Below, in pieces: positions 23,241 through 32,724 of a DNA stretch of 57,562 nt. Source of the DNA: a virus; the IMG/VR virus record IMGVR_UViG_3300020021_000179, positions 1-57,562 of that record. One strand, 5' to 3'. The first letter of the stretch is position 1. Each line of letters begins with the position of its first letter. Under the pieces are notes generated by a model. The model had not been told where the DNA came from and did not search any database. It saw only the letters and a program-made list of their open reading frames with translations. The position numbers and the translations under genes were made by a program.

Positions 23241-24493
23241 CCACTGAAGAAGTGGAAATAGAATGGCAGCGGCCATTTGTTTACCCATATCAGCAAGCAA
23301 TCCTGGACTGTCCCGCAAGATATACCGTATGCGAGGCATCCACAAAGGTCGGAAAAACAGCCAGCCATATCATTTGGCTATTCGAGCAAGCAATCAAACT
23401 TAAAAACGAGAATGAATCAGTGTGGTGGGTAGCCCCTACAGTTGCTCAGGCTAAGATCGCATACAACCGCATGAAGGTTCAAATTAGCGATAAGGGTTTC
23501 GTATCGTTCAATGAAACCAATAGGATCATAACTCTTGTTACAGGCGCTAAGATAGAGTTTAAGACTGCCGAAAACCCAGACAACCTATACGGTGATGATG
23601 TATATGCCTTCGTATTCGATGAATTTACCAGAGCCAGGGAGGCGGCATGGTTTGCGCTCAGGTCTACCATTACAAGTACTGGAGGAAGCGGTAAGTTTAT
23701 AGGCAACGTTAAGGGCAAAAAAAATTGGGGACATAAGCTGGCCATGAAGGCAAAGACGGGTGAAGATCCTGATTTTGTCTATTTCAAGATTACCGCTTAT
23801 GATGCAGCCGATGCCGGTATGAAAACCAAGGATGGGCGACCATTTCTCGAAGAAATCACAGCAGCTAAAAGAGATTTACCAGAATACATATTCAATGAAC
23901 TGTATCTGGCTGAAGCCTCAGAGGATGGCAGCAATCCATTTGGACTAAAGTTTATTGCCCAATGCTGTCAGGCGGCTTTGTCTATTGAAAAAAGCGTTTG
24001 TTATGGTATTGATGTCGCGCGTAAGGTTGACTTTGTATCTATTATAGGCATTGATAAGTTGGGCGTTATGAGCCATTATCATAACTTTAATAAGGTTGGT
24101 TGGGATCAAACTATCAACACCATCAAATATCTACCAAATGTTCCAATGGCTATCGACAGCACTGGAGTTGGGGATGTAGTTGTTTCACAGGTGGAGATAG
24201 CGCAATCCCAGATCGAAGCATTCATATTTACCGAAAGAAGCAAGCAAACAATTATGGAAGGATTGGCAATAGCCATACAGGGAAGAAAGATTATTATTGC
24301 CGATGATGGCAATGTTCAAACCGGCACCGGAAAACTTAGACATCAGCTAGAACAGTTTGAATTTGAATATACCAGAACAGGAATACGATATTCTGCACCC
24401 GACGGAGAACACGATGATGATGTTTGCGCCCTTGCCTTAGCATGGCATAAATGGGGAACCGCTGCATTATCCGGAAACATATCAGTATGGTAA
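23237..24493 (+). CDS. terL: terminase large subunit
   Basis: This 418-residue packaging motor has an N-terminal ATPase with Walker A ASTKVGKT (34-41) and Walker B AFVFDEF (124-130) with the catalytic Glu129. The C-terminal RNase-H-like nuclease shows YGIDVARKVD (about 255-264), AIDSTGVGD (about 305-313) and HDDDVCALALAW (about 391-402), which supply the metal-binding Asp residues. The enzyme translocates and cuts DNA at the portal. Length fits the family. Confidence 0.93.
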   Translation: MTTEEVEIEWQRPFVYPYQQAILDCPARYTVCEASTKVGKTASHIIWLFEQAIKLKNENESVWWVAPTVAQAKIAYNRMKVQISDKGFVSFNETNRIITLVTGAKIEFKTAENPDNLYGDDVYAFVFDEFTRAREAAWFALRSTITSTGGSGKFIGNVKGKKNWGHKLAMKAKTGEDPDFVYFKITAYDAADAGMKTKDGRPFLEEITAAKRDLPEYIFNELYLAEASEDGSNPFGLKFIAQCCQAALSIEKSVCYGIDVARKVDFVSIIGIDKLGVMSHYHNFNKVGWDQTINTIKYLPNVPMAIDSTGVGDVVVSQVEIAQSQIEAFIFTERSKQTIMEGLAIAIQGRKIIIADDGNVQTGTGKLRHQLEQFEFEYTRTGIRYSAPDGEHDDDVCALALAWHKWGTAALSGNISVW

Positions 24494-24609
24494 TCAGTGA
24501 ATGCATGTTCATTACATCGGGAGGCATCCTTATCTACAAGGGTCATTACAATGCGCTGTATGAAATCCTTGGCGGCAAGAACGGAGGACTCAACCTCCGG
24601 CAGATCTAA
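24487..24609 (+). CDS. small protein after terL (40 aa)
   Basis: The 40-residue ORF starting at ATG 24487 overlaps the terL stop by seven bases. It reads ITSGGILIYKGHYNALYEIL, is uncharged and small, and ends 33 bp before the next gene. It would fill an otherwise unexplained gap. Confidence 0.4.
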   Translation: MVISECMFITSGGILIYKGHYNALYEILGGKNGGLNLRQI

Positions 24610-24625
24610 AAACAATCCCTAGTTT

Positions 24626-24642
24626 TTGACATTTATTGAGGT
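24626..24642 (+). promoter_or_regulatory. recurrent late-gene motif, copy 2
   Basis: The stretch ttgacatttattgaggt lies directly before the ATG at 24643 and is identical over 17 bases to the copy before terS. Confidence 0.55.
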
Positions 24643-25254
24643 ATGAGTATTGGTAAATCTCAAGCCCTTGCGATAGCATCCGATGTCCTGAATGGTTCGG
24701 GGAGTATCGGTGATCTGTCTCCGCGTGAAACGGTTTCAGAACTTATATTACTAGCCGCAGAATTCATTGAAGATGCTCAAGCAAACCTGAATGAATCCAA
24801 CTCAAACGCTTCAGGTTCATTGTCGGCCTCATTAGAATCAGGCCCACCAACAACAACCGGAACTGTCGTTAAGATAGATATCTCCATGCTTCCTTACGGA
24901 CTCTTTGTTAACTCAGGCGTTAAGGGAACCAAATCAGGACAGAGTAACGCGGGATACGCTTTTAAGAAAGACATCCCTAGCGCTGACTTCATTAAATCCA
25001 TTATGGCATGGCAGAGCAAAGCAAGGTCAAGTGTGACTAATTCCAGCAGAAGCAAATCAATCAGCCGCAATGAGATAAAGAACCATTCCATATCGGCATT
25101 GAGTAAGTCATTCGCGATAGCGCGTAGTATCATGCAACACGGTTTAAAGCCTACGGGATTCCTTGACAAAGCCGTTAGGACAACAACGGCAAAGGTCGAA
25201 GACAGACTCGGCAAAGCCCTTGAAATAGATATCATCACCGCTATAAAACGATAA
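24643..25254 (+). CDS. virion neck / tail-completion protein (HK97 gp10-like guess)
   Basis: The N-terminal half of this 203-residue protein is helical (RETVSELILLAAEFIEDAQ). The middle has LPYGLFVNSGVKGTK and YAFKKDIPSADFIKSIMAWQ, a pattern seen in tail-completion proteins of the HK97 gp10 type. No signal peptide. The gene directly after terminase suggests a connector role. Identification is tentative. Confidence 0.55.
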   Translation: MSIGKSQALAIASDVLNGSGSIGDLSPRETVSELILLAAEFIEDAQANLNESNSNASGSLSASLESGPPTTTGTVVKIDISMLPYGLFVNSGVKGTKSGQSNAGYAFKKDIPSADFIKSIMAWQSKARSSVTNSSRSKSISRNEIKNHSISALSKSFAIARSIMQHGLKPTGFLDKAVRTTTAKVEDRLGKALEIDIITAIKR

Positions 25255-26432
25255 TGGCCCTAAACATCAAGTTCACGCCCGCTATATTCTCATCCTTTCA
25301 GGACGACCTCATCTTCACGGTACTCGATCCGGTCACGGTTGCCGATCCGGTTACATATCCCAATTTCAAATATATTGGCGATATCTATATTGGCGGCGTG
25401 CTGGTTGCCAGAGTGAAAAAGATTCCAGACCCCGCTACGGGCGTGGGGGTATTCAATATAGGACAGATCGTCCGCAGCTACGCTACTACAGTCTTTAATC
25501 CGGGATCTGGTTTGGTCGCTCAGATTCTTAGCGACGGCGCTTTCACCCTTCAGATTACCATGCACTTCGGGGAGTCATATTCCTTTACCGACTTCCTGGA
25601 TATCGTAGTAGATTCAACAAGGTTCTTTTTTAATAACGCCAACAACAGACTAAACAATGTCGTCTCTACAATAGTCACTAAGCTGGATCTGTTCGCCACC
25701 AACCGCCCGTTAACGCAAGGCAAAGTATTGTTTTCTTCTCAGTTTTTCTTTATGCCATTCCTTCCGGCATCGATAGCCTCTTATCCTGTTGTTATAACTC
25801 CTATCCTTTCAGATGGAACAAGCGGAGCGCCCTTCACCACATCGGTAACAGCTGCACTCGCTTACGATTTCCAGCAGCTAAATGTATCCCCGCAGGCGCT
25901 TAATACCTTGAGTCCCGGATTGATTACACCTTATATGCAAGGCTATACAGTCAAGGTCGGAACATTGGCAACGGTAACGATTTATATAATCTGCGAAACA
26001 CAATACAAAACATGGATGCTGCACTTCCTGAATCAATATGGAGGCTTTGACAGCTACCTATTTACGAAAGTCAATAAGAGTACAATCAATATCACAAAGG
26101 AGATTTTCGGGCGCCTATCGTATGCGGTGAGTAATACGGGTAACGTATCCTTCCGCAATGCAAACGGGGTGTACAATGAAACCGATTCAACGTATTCCAG
26201 TCAGTATACCGAAGGGCTTGAACTCAATTCCGATCTGATAACTGATGGTGAATACCTGTGGTTGAAAGATTTAATGCTATCGCCATTGGTGTACGTGGAA
26301 GATTCGGGTAGTTTCTATTGTGTCCAGATTACAGAAGATACCTATGAGGCCAAGAAGAATATCAACGACGAGTTAACGAACCTGAATATCAACCTGACAT
26401 TTGGCAACCAGTTAAACCAACAGTTCCGCTAA
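25254..26432 (+). CDS. tail structural protein, type unknown
   Basis: This 392-residue beta-rich protein has an opening FTPAIFSSFQDDLIFTVLDP and IGDIYIGGVLVARVKKIPDP, then a large Ser/Thr/Asn-rich body. The style matches Bacteroidota prophage tail-tip components. The start overlaps the previous stop. A role in the distal tail or baseplate hub is inferred from position and composition. Confidence 0.55.
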   Translation: MALNIKFTPAIFSSFQDDLIFTVLDPVTVADPVTYPNFKYIGDIYIGGVLVARVKKIPDPATGVGVFNIGQIVRSYATTVFNPGSGLVAQILSDGAFTLQITMHFGESYSFTDFLDIVVDSTRFFFNNANNRLNNVVSTIVTKLDLFATNRPLTQGKVLFSSQFFFMPFLPASIASYPVVITPILSDGTSGAPFTTSVTAALAYDFQQLNVSPQALNTLSPGLITPYMQGYTVKVGTLATVTIYIICETQYKTWMLHFLNQYGGFDSYLFTKVNKSTINITKEIFGRLSYAVSNTGNVSFRNANGVYNETDSTYSSQYTEGLELNSDLITDGEYLWLKDLMLSPLVYVEDSGSFYCVQITEDTYEAKKNINDELTNLNINLTFGNQLNQQFR

Positions 26433-26578
26433 TGGTATACGGTCCGCTCGAAATAGTAGTATATAACGGAATCATTTGTAAATGGTCACTACTCCAGTAT
26501 TTCATTGACGCTAAGATATGTATATCCATAAGACGGGCGACAGAAGAAGAAAAAATAAGGCATGCTAAACGTCCTTGA
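26432..26578 (+). CDS. small hypothetical protein (48 aa)
   Basis: The 48-residue ORF's ATG overlaps the previous stop (TAATG). It contains IVVYNGIICKWSLLQYFI and a basic C-terminus (RRATEEEKIRHAKRP). It overlaps the next ORF by 17 bases. Confidence 0.4.
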   Translation: MVYGPLEIVVYNGIICKWSLLQYFIDAKICISIRRATEEEKIRHAKRP

Positions 26579-26744
26579 CATGACGATATATCCTACGAAA
26601 TGCGAAATCGTTCATTCCAGAATGGTCAAGCTAGACGGTGGTTTAATAGCCGATGTGATCATATTCGCAGAAGTTATTGAGAATCAATTTCTGGACATGA
26701 TCATTCATCTTGATACGACAATCTTTGAATTAAGCTGTAACTGA
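26562..26744 (+). CDS. small hypothetical tail-region protein
   Basis: This 60-residue protein lies between two tail genes and overlaps the next by one base. It appears to be a small beta-rich protein. No motif was recognised. Confidence 0.5.
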   Translation: MLNVLDMTIYPTKCEIVHSRMVKLDGGLIADVIIFAEVIENQFLDMIIHLDTTIFELSCN

Positions 26745-28906
26745 TGGTAACGCAAACGGAGATATTTGTTGAAGGGTATAAACTTGATATATCAGATGAT
26801 CTGGATTCACTGATTACGTTTGCAATTGACGATGTGAAAAACTTTGCCAGCAGGCAGACGGCATTCAGTAAAACGGTTGTCCTACCCGGAACGGCTAATA
26901 ACAATACCATCTTCGGAAGTATTTTCGACACGGGTATCAGCAACGTATATGATTCCGCCATGAAGAACGTCGGCATCAACTTCAATGCCATGGTATCGGC
27001 GGCATGTATCATCTTCCAGGATAACGTACAGACCTTCAAAGGAACGCTCAGGCTTCTGGAAATAGATATCGATAAGAAAAGAATCGAATACCAGGTAGCC
27101 CTTAACGGGAATCTTACTACGCTAAACGTTGCCCTTAGTTCAGGATATATTGCCGATCTGGATTTCTCTGCCTATAACCAGCTATGGACAGCGGCTAACA
27201 TTACCGCCAGCTGGGACAATCCGGGCGGCTCTGGTATATACTTTCCGCTCATGGACTACGGGAACTATTCGCAAGGAAAACATGATTGGGATTTCAGAAC
27301 CATGCGTCCCGCGTTGTACGTGAAAGAGTACATCGACAAGATGTTTGCTAGTGCTGGCTTCCGGTATTCATGCGATCTATTCAATACCCCCCGGTTTAAA
27401 TCCCTGGTTGTTCCCCATAATCAAAAAACACTTTTGAGTCAGGTCAGCAGAGTCCTGACGGCAAACGAAACCTCCAGCCATACGATTATCAATACCGGGA
27501 TCGGAACTACATCCGGATTACTTCCATGGGATACGATCATAGCCGGTGGATTCTCTTATTCACTCGGGACGTTCACCTATACACAGCCCACAGCCCTTAC
27601 GGCTATTATATCATGGAATCTGGGTGGTGACCGGTTTTCAGCAACGCCCGGGAACTTCATCGTCAACATACGCAGAAATGGATCAGTAATCGCAACCACT
27701 ACGATCACAACATTCAATGTACATATTACATGGCAATGGATTTCATCGGTATCCGTACCCGTAGTTACCGGAGATACCTTTGACGTGCAATTAGTTTACG
27801 GCGGGACAGGAACAGGTATGATCATCACGGCATCAAGTCCGAATCTGTTAACGATGGATTCAGCTATCCCTACGCTTCAGCCTGTGGATTATAACCAAAT
27901 GATTACGCTGAATGATATTTTACCACAGAATATCCGTAAGGTAGATTTCCTGGTATCTATTGTAACGCTGTTCAACCTGTATGTATACGAGGACAAATGG
28001 GATGAAACGCTCATTCATATCAGCCCGTTTATAAACTTCTATTCCGGAACCGATACCGTAGACTGGACATACAAATTAAACCGAGATGGATCGATCAGTA
28101 TAAAACCCATGTCGGAGTTAACCAGTAAGCTATACAATTTCAATTATGCCAGTGATTCTGATTACTGGAATGATTTATATAACAAGCGCTACAACCAGGT
28201 ATACGGTTCTTATATTTTCGATAGCCAGTTCCAGTTTGCCGATCAGACCAACACGGCTACGCTGATCTTTGCGCCCACACCACTGGTCGGATATGTAGGG
28301 GAAGAAAAGGTCTATGGAACACTATTCAAACGCACGGGTAATATAACGGGAGCCGGCGAAGAAAACGTGGATAGCGTTATCCGGATCATGCAGACCAAAA
28401 AGATCATGGGAGTCTCAACCTGGCAGATCAAGAACGTGGCAACGGTTCTCTTAAGCCTGAGCTATTATGGCTATGCCGGGCATTTCGATGATCCCGACGC
28501 GCCTACCAATGATTTGAACTTCGGGGCGCTGAATGAATTGTTCTTTATTCTGGCTACAGGCGACCTAACCAAAACACAGTTCAATGTGTACTGGTCGGCT
28601 TATATGGCTGAGATAACGAATAAGGATTCAAAACTATTAACCGCACAGTTCTATCTGAAGCCAAACGATATCTTCAATCTTGATTTTTCTCATTACGTCT
28701 ATGTGGACGGAAGCCTGTACCGGTTAAATAAAATCACTGATTACAACTGTACGCAACCGGCGCTTTGCACCGTAGAGCTTTTAAAAGTAATTAATACAAC
28801 CTATCAATACGTCACCTTCCCGCCAATCGTAGATACATTCAGATGGCTGGATGCGGACGGGTCGTTCGTTTTAGATTCCGATAACTCAGTAATACTACAT
28901 CAATAA
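26744..28906 (+). CDS. tail tip / hub structural protein (large)
   Basis: This 720-residue beta-rich protein has an opening TQTEIFVEGYKLDISDDLDS and a later RPALYVKEYIDKMFASAGFR, a phrase I know from Bacteroidota phage tail proteins. It is the largest gene of the tail-tip group. It might form the baseplate hub or distal tail. The next gene starts at the last base of its stop (TAATGG). Confidence 0.6.
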   Translation: MVTQTEIFVEGYKLDISDDLDSLITFAIDDVKNFASRQTAFSKTVVLPGTANNNTIFGSIFDTGISNVYDSAMKNVGINFNAMVSAACIIFQDNVQTFKGTLRLLEIDIDKKRIEYQVALNGNLTTLNVALSSGYIADLDFSAYNQLWTAANITASWDNPGGSGIYFPLMDYGNYSQGKHDWDFRTMRPALYVKEYIDKMFASAGFRYSCDLFNTPRFKSLVVPHNQKTLLSQVSRVLTANETSSHTIINTGIGTTSGLLPWDTIIAGGFSYSLGTFTYTQPTALTAIISWNLGGDRFSATPGNFIVNIRRNGSVIATTTITTFNVHITWQWISSVSVPVVTGDTFDVQLVYGGTGTGMIITASSPNLLTMDSAIPTLQPVDYNQMITLNDILPQNIRKVDFLVSIVTLFNLYVYEDKWDETLIHISPFINFYSGTDTVDWTYKLNRDGSISIKPMSELTSKLYNFNYASDSDYWNDLYNKRYNQVYGSYIFDSQFQFADQTNTATLIFAPTPLVGYVGEEKVYGTLFKRTGNITGAGEENVDSVIRIMQTKKIMGVSTWQIKNVATVLLSLSYYGYAGHFDDPDAPTNDLNFGALNELFFILATGDLTKTQFNVYWSAYMAEITNKDSKLLTAQFYLKPNDIFNLDFSHYVYVDGSLYRLNKITDYNCTQPALCTVELLKVINTTYQYVTFPPIVDTFRWLDADGSFVLDSDNSVILHQ

Positions 28907-29268
28907 TGGATCAGCAAATAAGTTTAAAGCCAGCGTTAACCAATGTTCAGGTTGACGATAATACCAAGATCGTTCCATGGGTGGTAGGGGCAACTGGGTT
29001 TGTCAATAAGGCAACGGTCGCGCAGTTGAAGCTAATATTCAGCACCCAACAGCTCGTATATACCGCAACAGGAACAGAGGGGACGGCGCTGGTTATATCA
29101 GCACTAGCCGCCAAAGCCGTATTGATGATCGCCCGGGAAGGGTCAACACTGTATCCTGTTGTATCGGCTCCTGATTCTGTTTCTTATATCTGGGACTTCA
29201 CTACGATCACCTTTGGACTGGCTTTAAATTTCGGAGAACGGTTTTTAATCCTTTACAAGAATGTCTAA
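28906..29268 (+). CDS. small virion protein
   Basis: This 120-residue protein of small-residue-rich, strand-like composition has no recognised motif. It lies between the hub-type gene and the chaperone, so a small tail or decoration protein is inferred. Confidence 0.5.
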   Translation: MDQQISLKPALTNVQVDDNTKIVPWVVGATGFVNKATVAQLKLIFSTQQLVYTATGTEGTALVISALAAKAVLMIAREGSTLYPVVSAPDSVSYIWDFTTITFGLALNFGERFLILYKNV

Positions 29269-29947
29269 CTGGAATAAAATAACACTATTTAAGTTTCAGC
29301 AGATAAGCGAAATCAATGCGAGAGAGAATACTTCCGATATTGATAAGGCGCTGTTTGCCACTTGCGTAGTATTTGACCTGACCGAATACCAGTTGGATAA
29401 TATGAACCCGCGCAAGGCGTCAAAACTGTTAGCAAAAGTTACTAAGATATTTAGCCAGGAACTTAAACCAGAACCCAAGGCAACGATTGGGGATTATGTG
29501 ATTAACTACACTCCGTCAAAACTAACGTTCGGGCAGTTCATCACACTAGCCTTCTATGTTTCGCGCAATGCCATTCAGTTTGCACACCAAATCTTTGCCA
29601 CGCTGGCCGACCCGGACGATACGTTCCAGCAGGAACGAGCTGACTTCTTTTTAAAACAACCCATTGCCAAGATGATCGGTAGCCTGAAACTATTTGTGGA
29701 ACGCTTCCGGGCTTTCAACCGGGAATACGAAACGCTGTTTGGAGTCGGGACGGAGGAAGGAAAGAAGATTGAACAAGATCCTTTTCAAAAACAATACGGC
29801 TGGATTTATTCGGCAACACGCGTGGCTGATCACAACCGGATAACCCTTGACGAAGCCTTTGGGCTTCCCGTTCGGGTAGCCTTTAACGATCTGGCCTATC
29901 TGAAAGCAAAGGACAAGTTCGATGAACAACAATTTAAAAAGAAGTAA
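29261..29947 (+). CDS. putative tail assembly chaperone
   Basis: This 228-residue, helical, Lys/Phe-rich protein begins WNKITLFKFQQISEI and lies directly before the tape measure gene, the standard place for tail assembly chaperones that bind the tape measure. No second, frameshift-extended product was convincing: a -1 shift at the A-rich stretch near 29936 would add only a short tail. The start overlaps the previous stop by eight bases. Confidence 0.6.
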   Translation: MSNWNKITLFKFQQISEINARENTSDIDKALFATCVVFDLTEYQLDNMNPRKASKLLAKVTKIFSQELKPEPKATIGDYVINYTPSKLTFGQFITLAFYVSRNAIQFAHQIFATLADPDDTFQQERADFFLKQPIAKMIGSLKLFVERFRAFNREYETLFGVGTEEGKKIEQDPFQKQYGWIYSATRVADHNRITLDEAFGLPVRVAFNDLAYLKAKDKFDEQQFKKK

Positions 29948-32079
29948 TGCCAACAACCATCGTAGCGGCAACGCTGCAAGTAGATACCGGTAATTCCAAC
30001 GCCAACATAAAGGAAGTCAATCAAAATCTTGATCAGACCCAAAAGGCGCTTGCCGGAACTACCAGTTCTGTAAAGACTTCACAAACCGCTTTCGGAAACC
30101 TAAAGACTCAAATGTCTGCACTTCCGGGGCCGTTGCAGGAAGCAACAGCAGGCGTTGATAGTCTTTCCGCATCCTTCAAGGCCATGCTGGCTAATCCGAT
30201 AGTCCTTGTCATCGTGGCAATCGTTGGGGCGCTAGCTTTCCTTTATAAATCATTCACCAATACTTCCGAAGGGGCTGAAGAAATGGAACAGAAGTTTGCG
30301 GGGATTAAGGCTGCCGCGCAAGCAGTGCTGGACGCTATCTTTCAACTCGGTGGTGCTATTATCAAATTCTTCAAAGGGGATTTCTCCGGAGCCTTCGATG
30401 ACGCTAAGGCGGCGATAACGGGAGTCGTGGGAGCGGTTGTTAATGCATACAATGTTGCTTCAACACTTACAAAACAGCTGCAGGATTTACATAAAGAACA
30501 ACTCGTTGCCGATGTTGCCGCTGCCCAGCGCGGAGCTGAACTGGCTAAGTTACGCGAACAGGCGCTGGATCCTGATATTCCCGTTGCCAAACGCAAGGCA
30601 CTCATCAAACAGCTTGCCGATGTGGAAGACAAAGCGGCTGAAGATGATATAGCCCGAGCTAAGAAAGTAACCGATGCAAAGATTAAACTGGCATCTCTGG
30701 AAGCCGATGGGGTGAATAAGAACCGCGATGAAATAGCGAAACTTCGGATTGATGAACTCAACAAAGAGACCGATGCCGAAAATGAGAAAAGGAGAATTAA
30801 CCGCCTGCAAAAACAGGCCGACAGGGAAGAAGACGCAGCAGATAAGGCAGCAGCGAAAGCCGCAGCCGATGCGGCCAAGAAAGACCGCGAACAGTTAGAG
30901 GCTTTCAACGCCCAGCTCACCAAACTCAAACAGCAGAATGTACTTGCCGGGATTACCGATCAGTACGCCAAGGAAAAGCAGTTACTCGAAAATAAGATCG
31001 CTGATGAGCAGGCTTTGATTGCCAAAGAGTTTGCAGACGGCAAGATTACCCGCGATCAATTTAACCAGCTAAATCAACAGCAACAAATCAGTGCCAATGC
31101 ACAGCGCGACGCGTTAACAGCTAAACATCAGCAGGAGATTGCCGATAATGAAGCGAAGTTTCAGCAGCAATTATCTGACATCCACGCCAAGACGCAGCTG
31201 GACGGACTGAACAATGCGCAGGCCAAGGAAGCCGCAGCCCTCGAGATCGCTCACCAGAAAGAATTGCAGCAGGCCATTAAAGACTATGGCGCTAACTCTG
31301 AACAGTTCTTTCAGATCAAACAAGCGATTGATCAAGAGTATGCCGCCAAGCAGGAAGCCCTTGACGAAAAGAATAGGGTAGCTGCGGAAAAGAAAAAACT
31401 AGATGATGCCAAGAAACATACATCCACAGTTCTGAACGATCCAAAGTCACAGTTCAAAGCCCGGCAGGCAGCTATTGACGCAGAACAATTACAGGTTAAG
31501 AAAGCATTCGATGCAAAAGCGCTGACTGAATCCGAATACAACGACACGATTGAACAATTTACGCAAGACCGGATTAAGATCAAACAGGAGGAGCAGAAAC
31601 AAGTATCCACGATCAATAACGCAATCGGCGATGCCTTCACGACACTGGCGGATATTGCGGGACAGCAAACCGCAGCAGGCAAAGCGTTAGCGATTGCAGG
31701 AACAACGATCAAAACCATTCAGGCCGGTTTCGATGCCTTCGCTGGAATGGTTTCTGAAATCCCTGGTCCGATAGGTATTGCTCTTGGAATAGTAGCAGCA
31801 GCGGGAGCCGTTGCCGCAGGGGTGAAAGCCGTATCAAATATATTGGCAGTTCCAATACCCGGTCAGGGATCAGTGGGATCAACGCCAAGTATTCAGGCTC
31901 CGACAATTGCTGCACCCGTCGCACCAACGCAATCCAGCACATCATTAAATCAAAGCAGCATAAACCAAATGGGTCAGGTTCAAACTTCCGTACGCGCATT
32001 CGTAGTGGAATCTGATTCAGCCGCCGCTGCAAACCGGGCTGCAAGATTATCAAACGCGGCAGTCTTAGGAGGGCACTAA
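29947..32079 (+). CDS. tape measure protein
   Basis: This 710-residue protein has a charged, Ala/Lys/Gln-rich coiled-coil central region (about 190-560), an early hydrophobic span (PIVLVIVAIVGALAFLYK, about 81-98) and a hydrophobic C-terminal region (about 575-640). These are tape measure hallmarks; the protein sets tail length, about 105 nm at 1.5 angstrom per residue. No sheath protein was found nearby, so a siphovirus is likely. Confidence 0.85.
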   Translation: MPTTIVAATLQVDTGNSNANIKEVNQNLDQTQKALAGTTSSVKTSQTAFGNLKTQMSALPGPLQEATAGVDSLSASFKAMLANPIVLVIVAIVGALAFLYKSFTNTSEGAEEMEQKFAGIKAAAQAVLDAIFQLGGAIIKFFKGDFSGAFDDAKAAITGVVGAVVNAYNVASTLTKQLQDLHKEQLVADVAAAQRGAELAKLREQALDPDIPVAKRKALIKQLADVEDKAAEDDIARAKKVTDAKIKLASLEADGVNKNRDEIAKLRIDELNKETDAENEKRRINRLQKQADREEDAADKAAAKAAADAAKKDREQLEAFNAQLTKLKQQNVLAGITDQYAKEKQLLENKIADEQALIAKEFADGKITRDQFNQLNQQQQISANAQRDALTAKHQQEIADNEAKFQQQLSDIHAKTQLDGLNNAQAKEAAALEIAHQKELQQAIKDYGANSEQFFQIKQAIDQEYAAKQEALDEKNRVAAEKKKLDDAKKHTSTVLNDPKSQFKARQAAIDAEQLQVKKAFDAKALTESEYNDTIEQFTQDRIKIKQEEQKQVSTINNAIGDAFTTLADIAGQQTAAGKALAIAGTTIKTIQAGFDAFAGMVSEIPGPIGIALGIVAAAGAVAAGVKAVSNILAVPIPGQGSVGSTPSIQAPTIAAPVAPTQSSTSLNQSSINQMGQVQTSVRAFVVESDSAAAANRAARLSNAAVLGGH

Positions 32080-32099
32080 AGTAGACAAACGACTTGTTC

Positions 32100-32113
32100 C
32101 TGCATTTATAAGC
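32100..32113 (+). promoter_or_regulatory. recurrent late-gene motif, short copy 3
   Basis: The stretch ctgcatttataagc lies directly before the ATG of the protease gene and shares catttataagc with the copy before 32725. Confidence 0.45.
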
Positions 32114-32713
32114 ATGCAATTACAGGTTTATAAAGCCTACATAGATCCATCCTTTGATTCTGATTTGGAAGTAGACTTCATCAGTCTGGTCGAACGCCCA
32201 GCCATCGAACGGAACTTTCAGGCCTTCGATGAAGACAAAAAGAAACTCAAGTTCGCAGTAGATACCGAACGCCGGATTATCTCCGGGCCTGCGATGATCG
32301 CGGGCATGCCGCTTTATCGCAACGATCAGATGCTAGGTGAATACATGGTTGAGTTCGACGCTCCGTCCATCTTCACCATCGTAAACAAATTCGCCGCCAA
32401 GGGTAACATGCAAAAGGCAAATCTTTTCCATGACCCCAATCTCACACTGCAAGGCGTAACCTTCTTCAATTCATTTATCACCGACGAGCAGATGGGCATC
32501 ATGGCCCCGAAAGGATTTGAAAACATTCCATTCGGAAGCTGGTTCGTATCGGCCTACATCGGAAACGACATGGCATGGGAAGCAATTACGTCCGGAAAAG
32601 TAATGGGCTTTAGCGTGGAAGGAATCTTCAAATATGTCCCGGTGAAAATGACGATGGAGCAAGCAGTAAAACGCATCGAACAAATCTTAAAGCAGACAGA
32701 CCTAATCAATTAA
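32114..32713 (+). CDS. prohead protease (XkdF-like)
   Basis: The opening of this 199-residue protein, MQLQVYKAYIDPSFDSDLEV then VERPAIERNFQAF, and the middle HDPNLTLQGVTFFNSFITD match the XkdF-like putative serine protease of Bacillus PBSX-type phages. Such proteases cut scaffold and capsid proteins during head maturation. It immediately precedes the scaffold and capsid genes, as expected. Catalytic residues were not pinned down. Confidence 0.75.
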   Translation: MQLQVYKAYIDPSFDSDLEVDFISLVERPAIERNFQAFDEDKKKLKFAVDTERRIISGPAMIAGMPLYRNDQMLGEYMVEFDAPSIFTIVNKFAAKGNMQKANLFHDPNLTLQGVTFFNSFITDEQMGIMAPKGFENIPFGSWFVSAYIGNDMAWEAITSGKVMGFSVEGIFKYVPVKMTMEQAVKRIEQILKQTDLIN

Positions 32714-32724
32714 CATTTATAAGC
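32710..32724 (+). promoter_or_regulatory. recurrent late-gene motif, copy 4
   Basis: The stretch ttaacatttataagc lies just before the ATG of the scaffold-like gene and overlaps the upstream stop codon. Confidence 0.45.

Noticed and set aside
29930-29960. Programmed frameshift between chaperone and tape measure
   Set aside because: The A-rich stretch is present, but the -1 product would extend only about 17 residues and no longer frame continues.
30342-30929. Long minus-strand ORF (195 aa) inside the tape measure gene
   Set aside because: Ser/Ala/Leu-rich reverse translation of coiled-coil codons; it lies wholly inside a well-supported gene.
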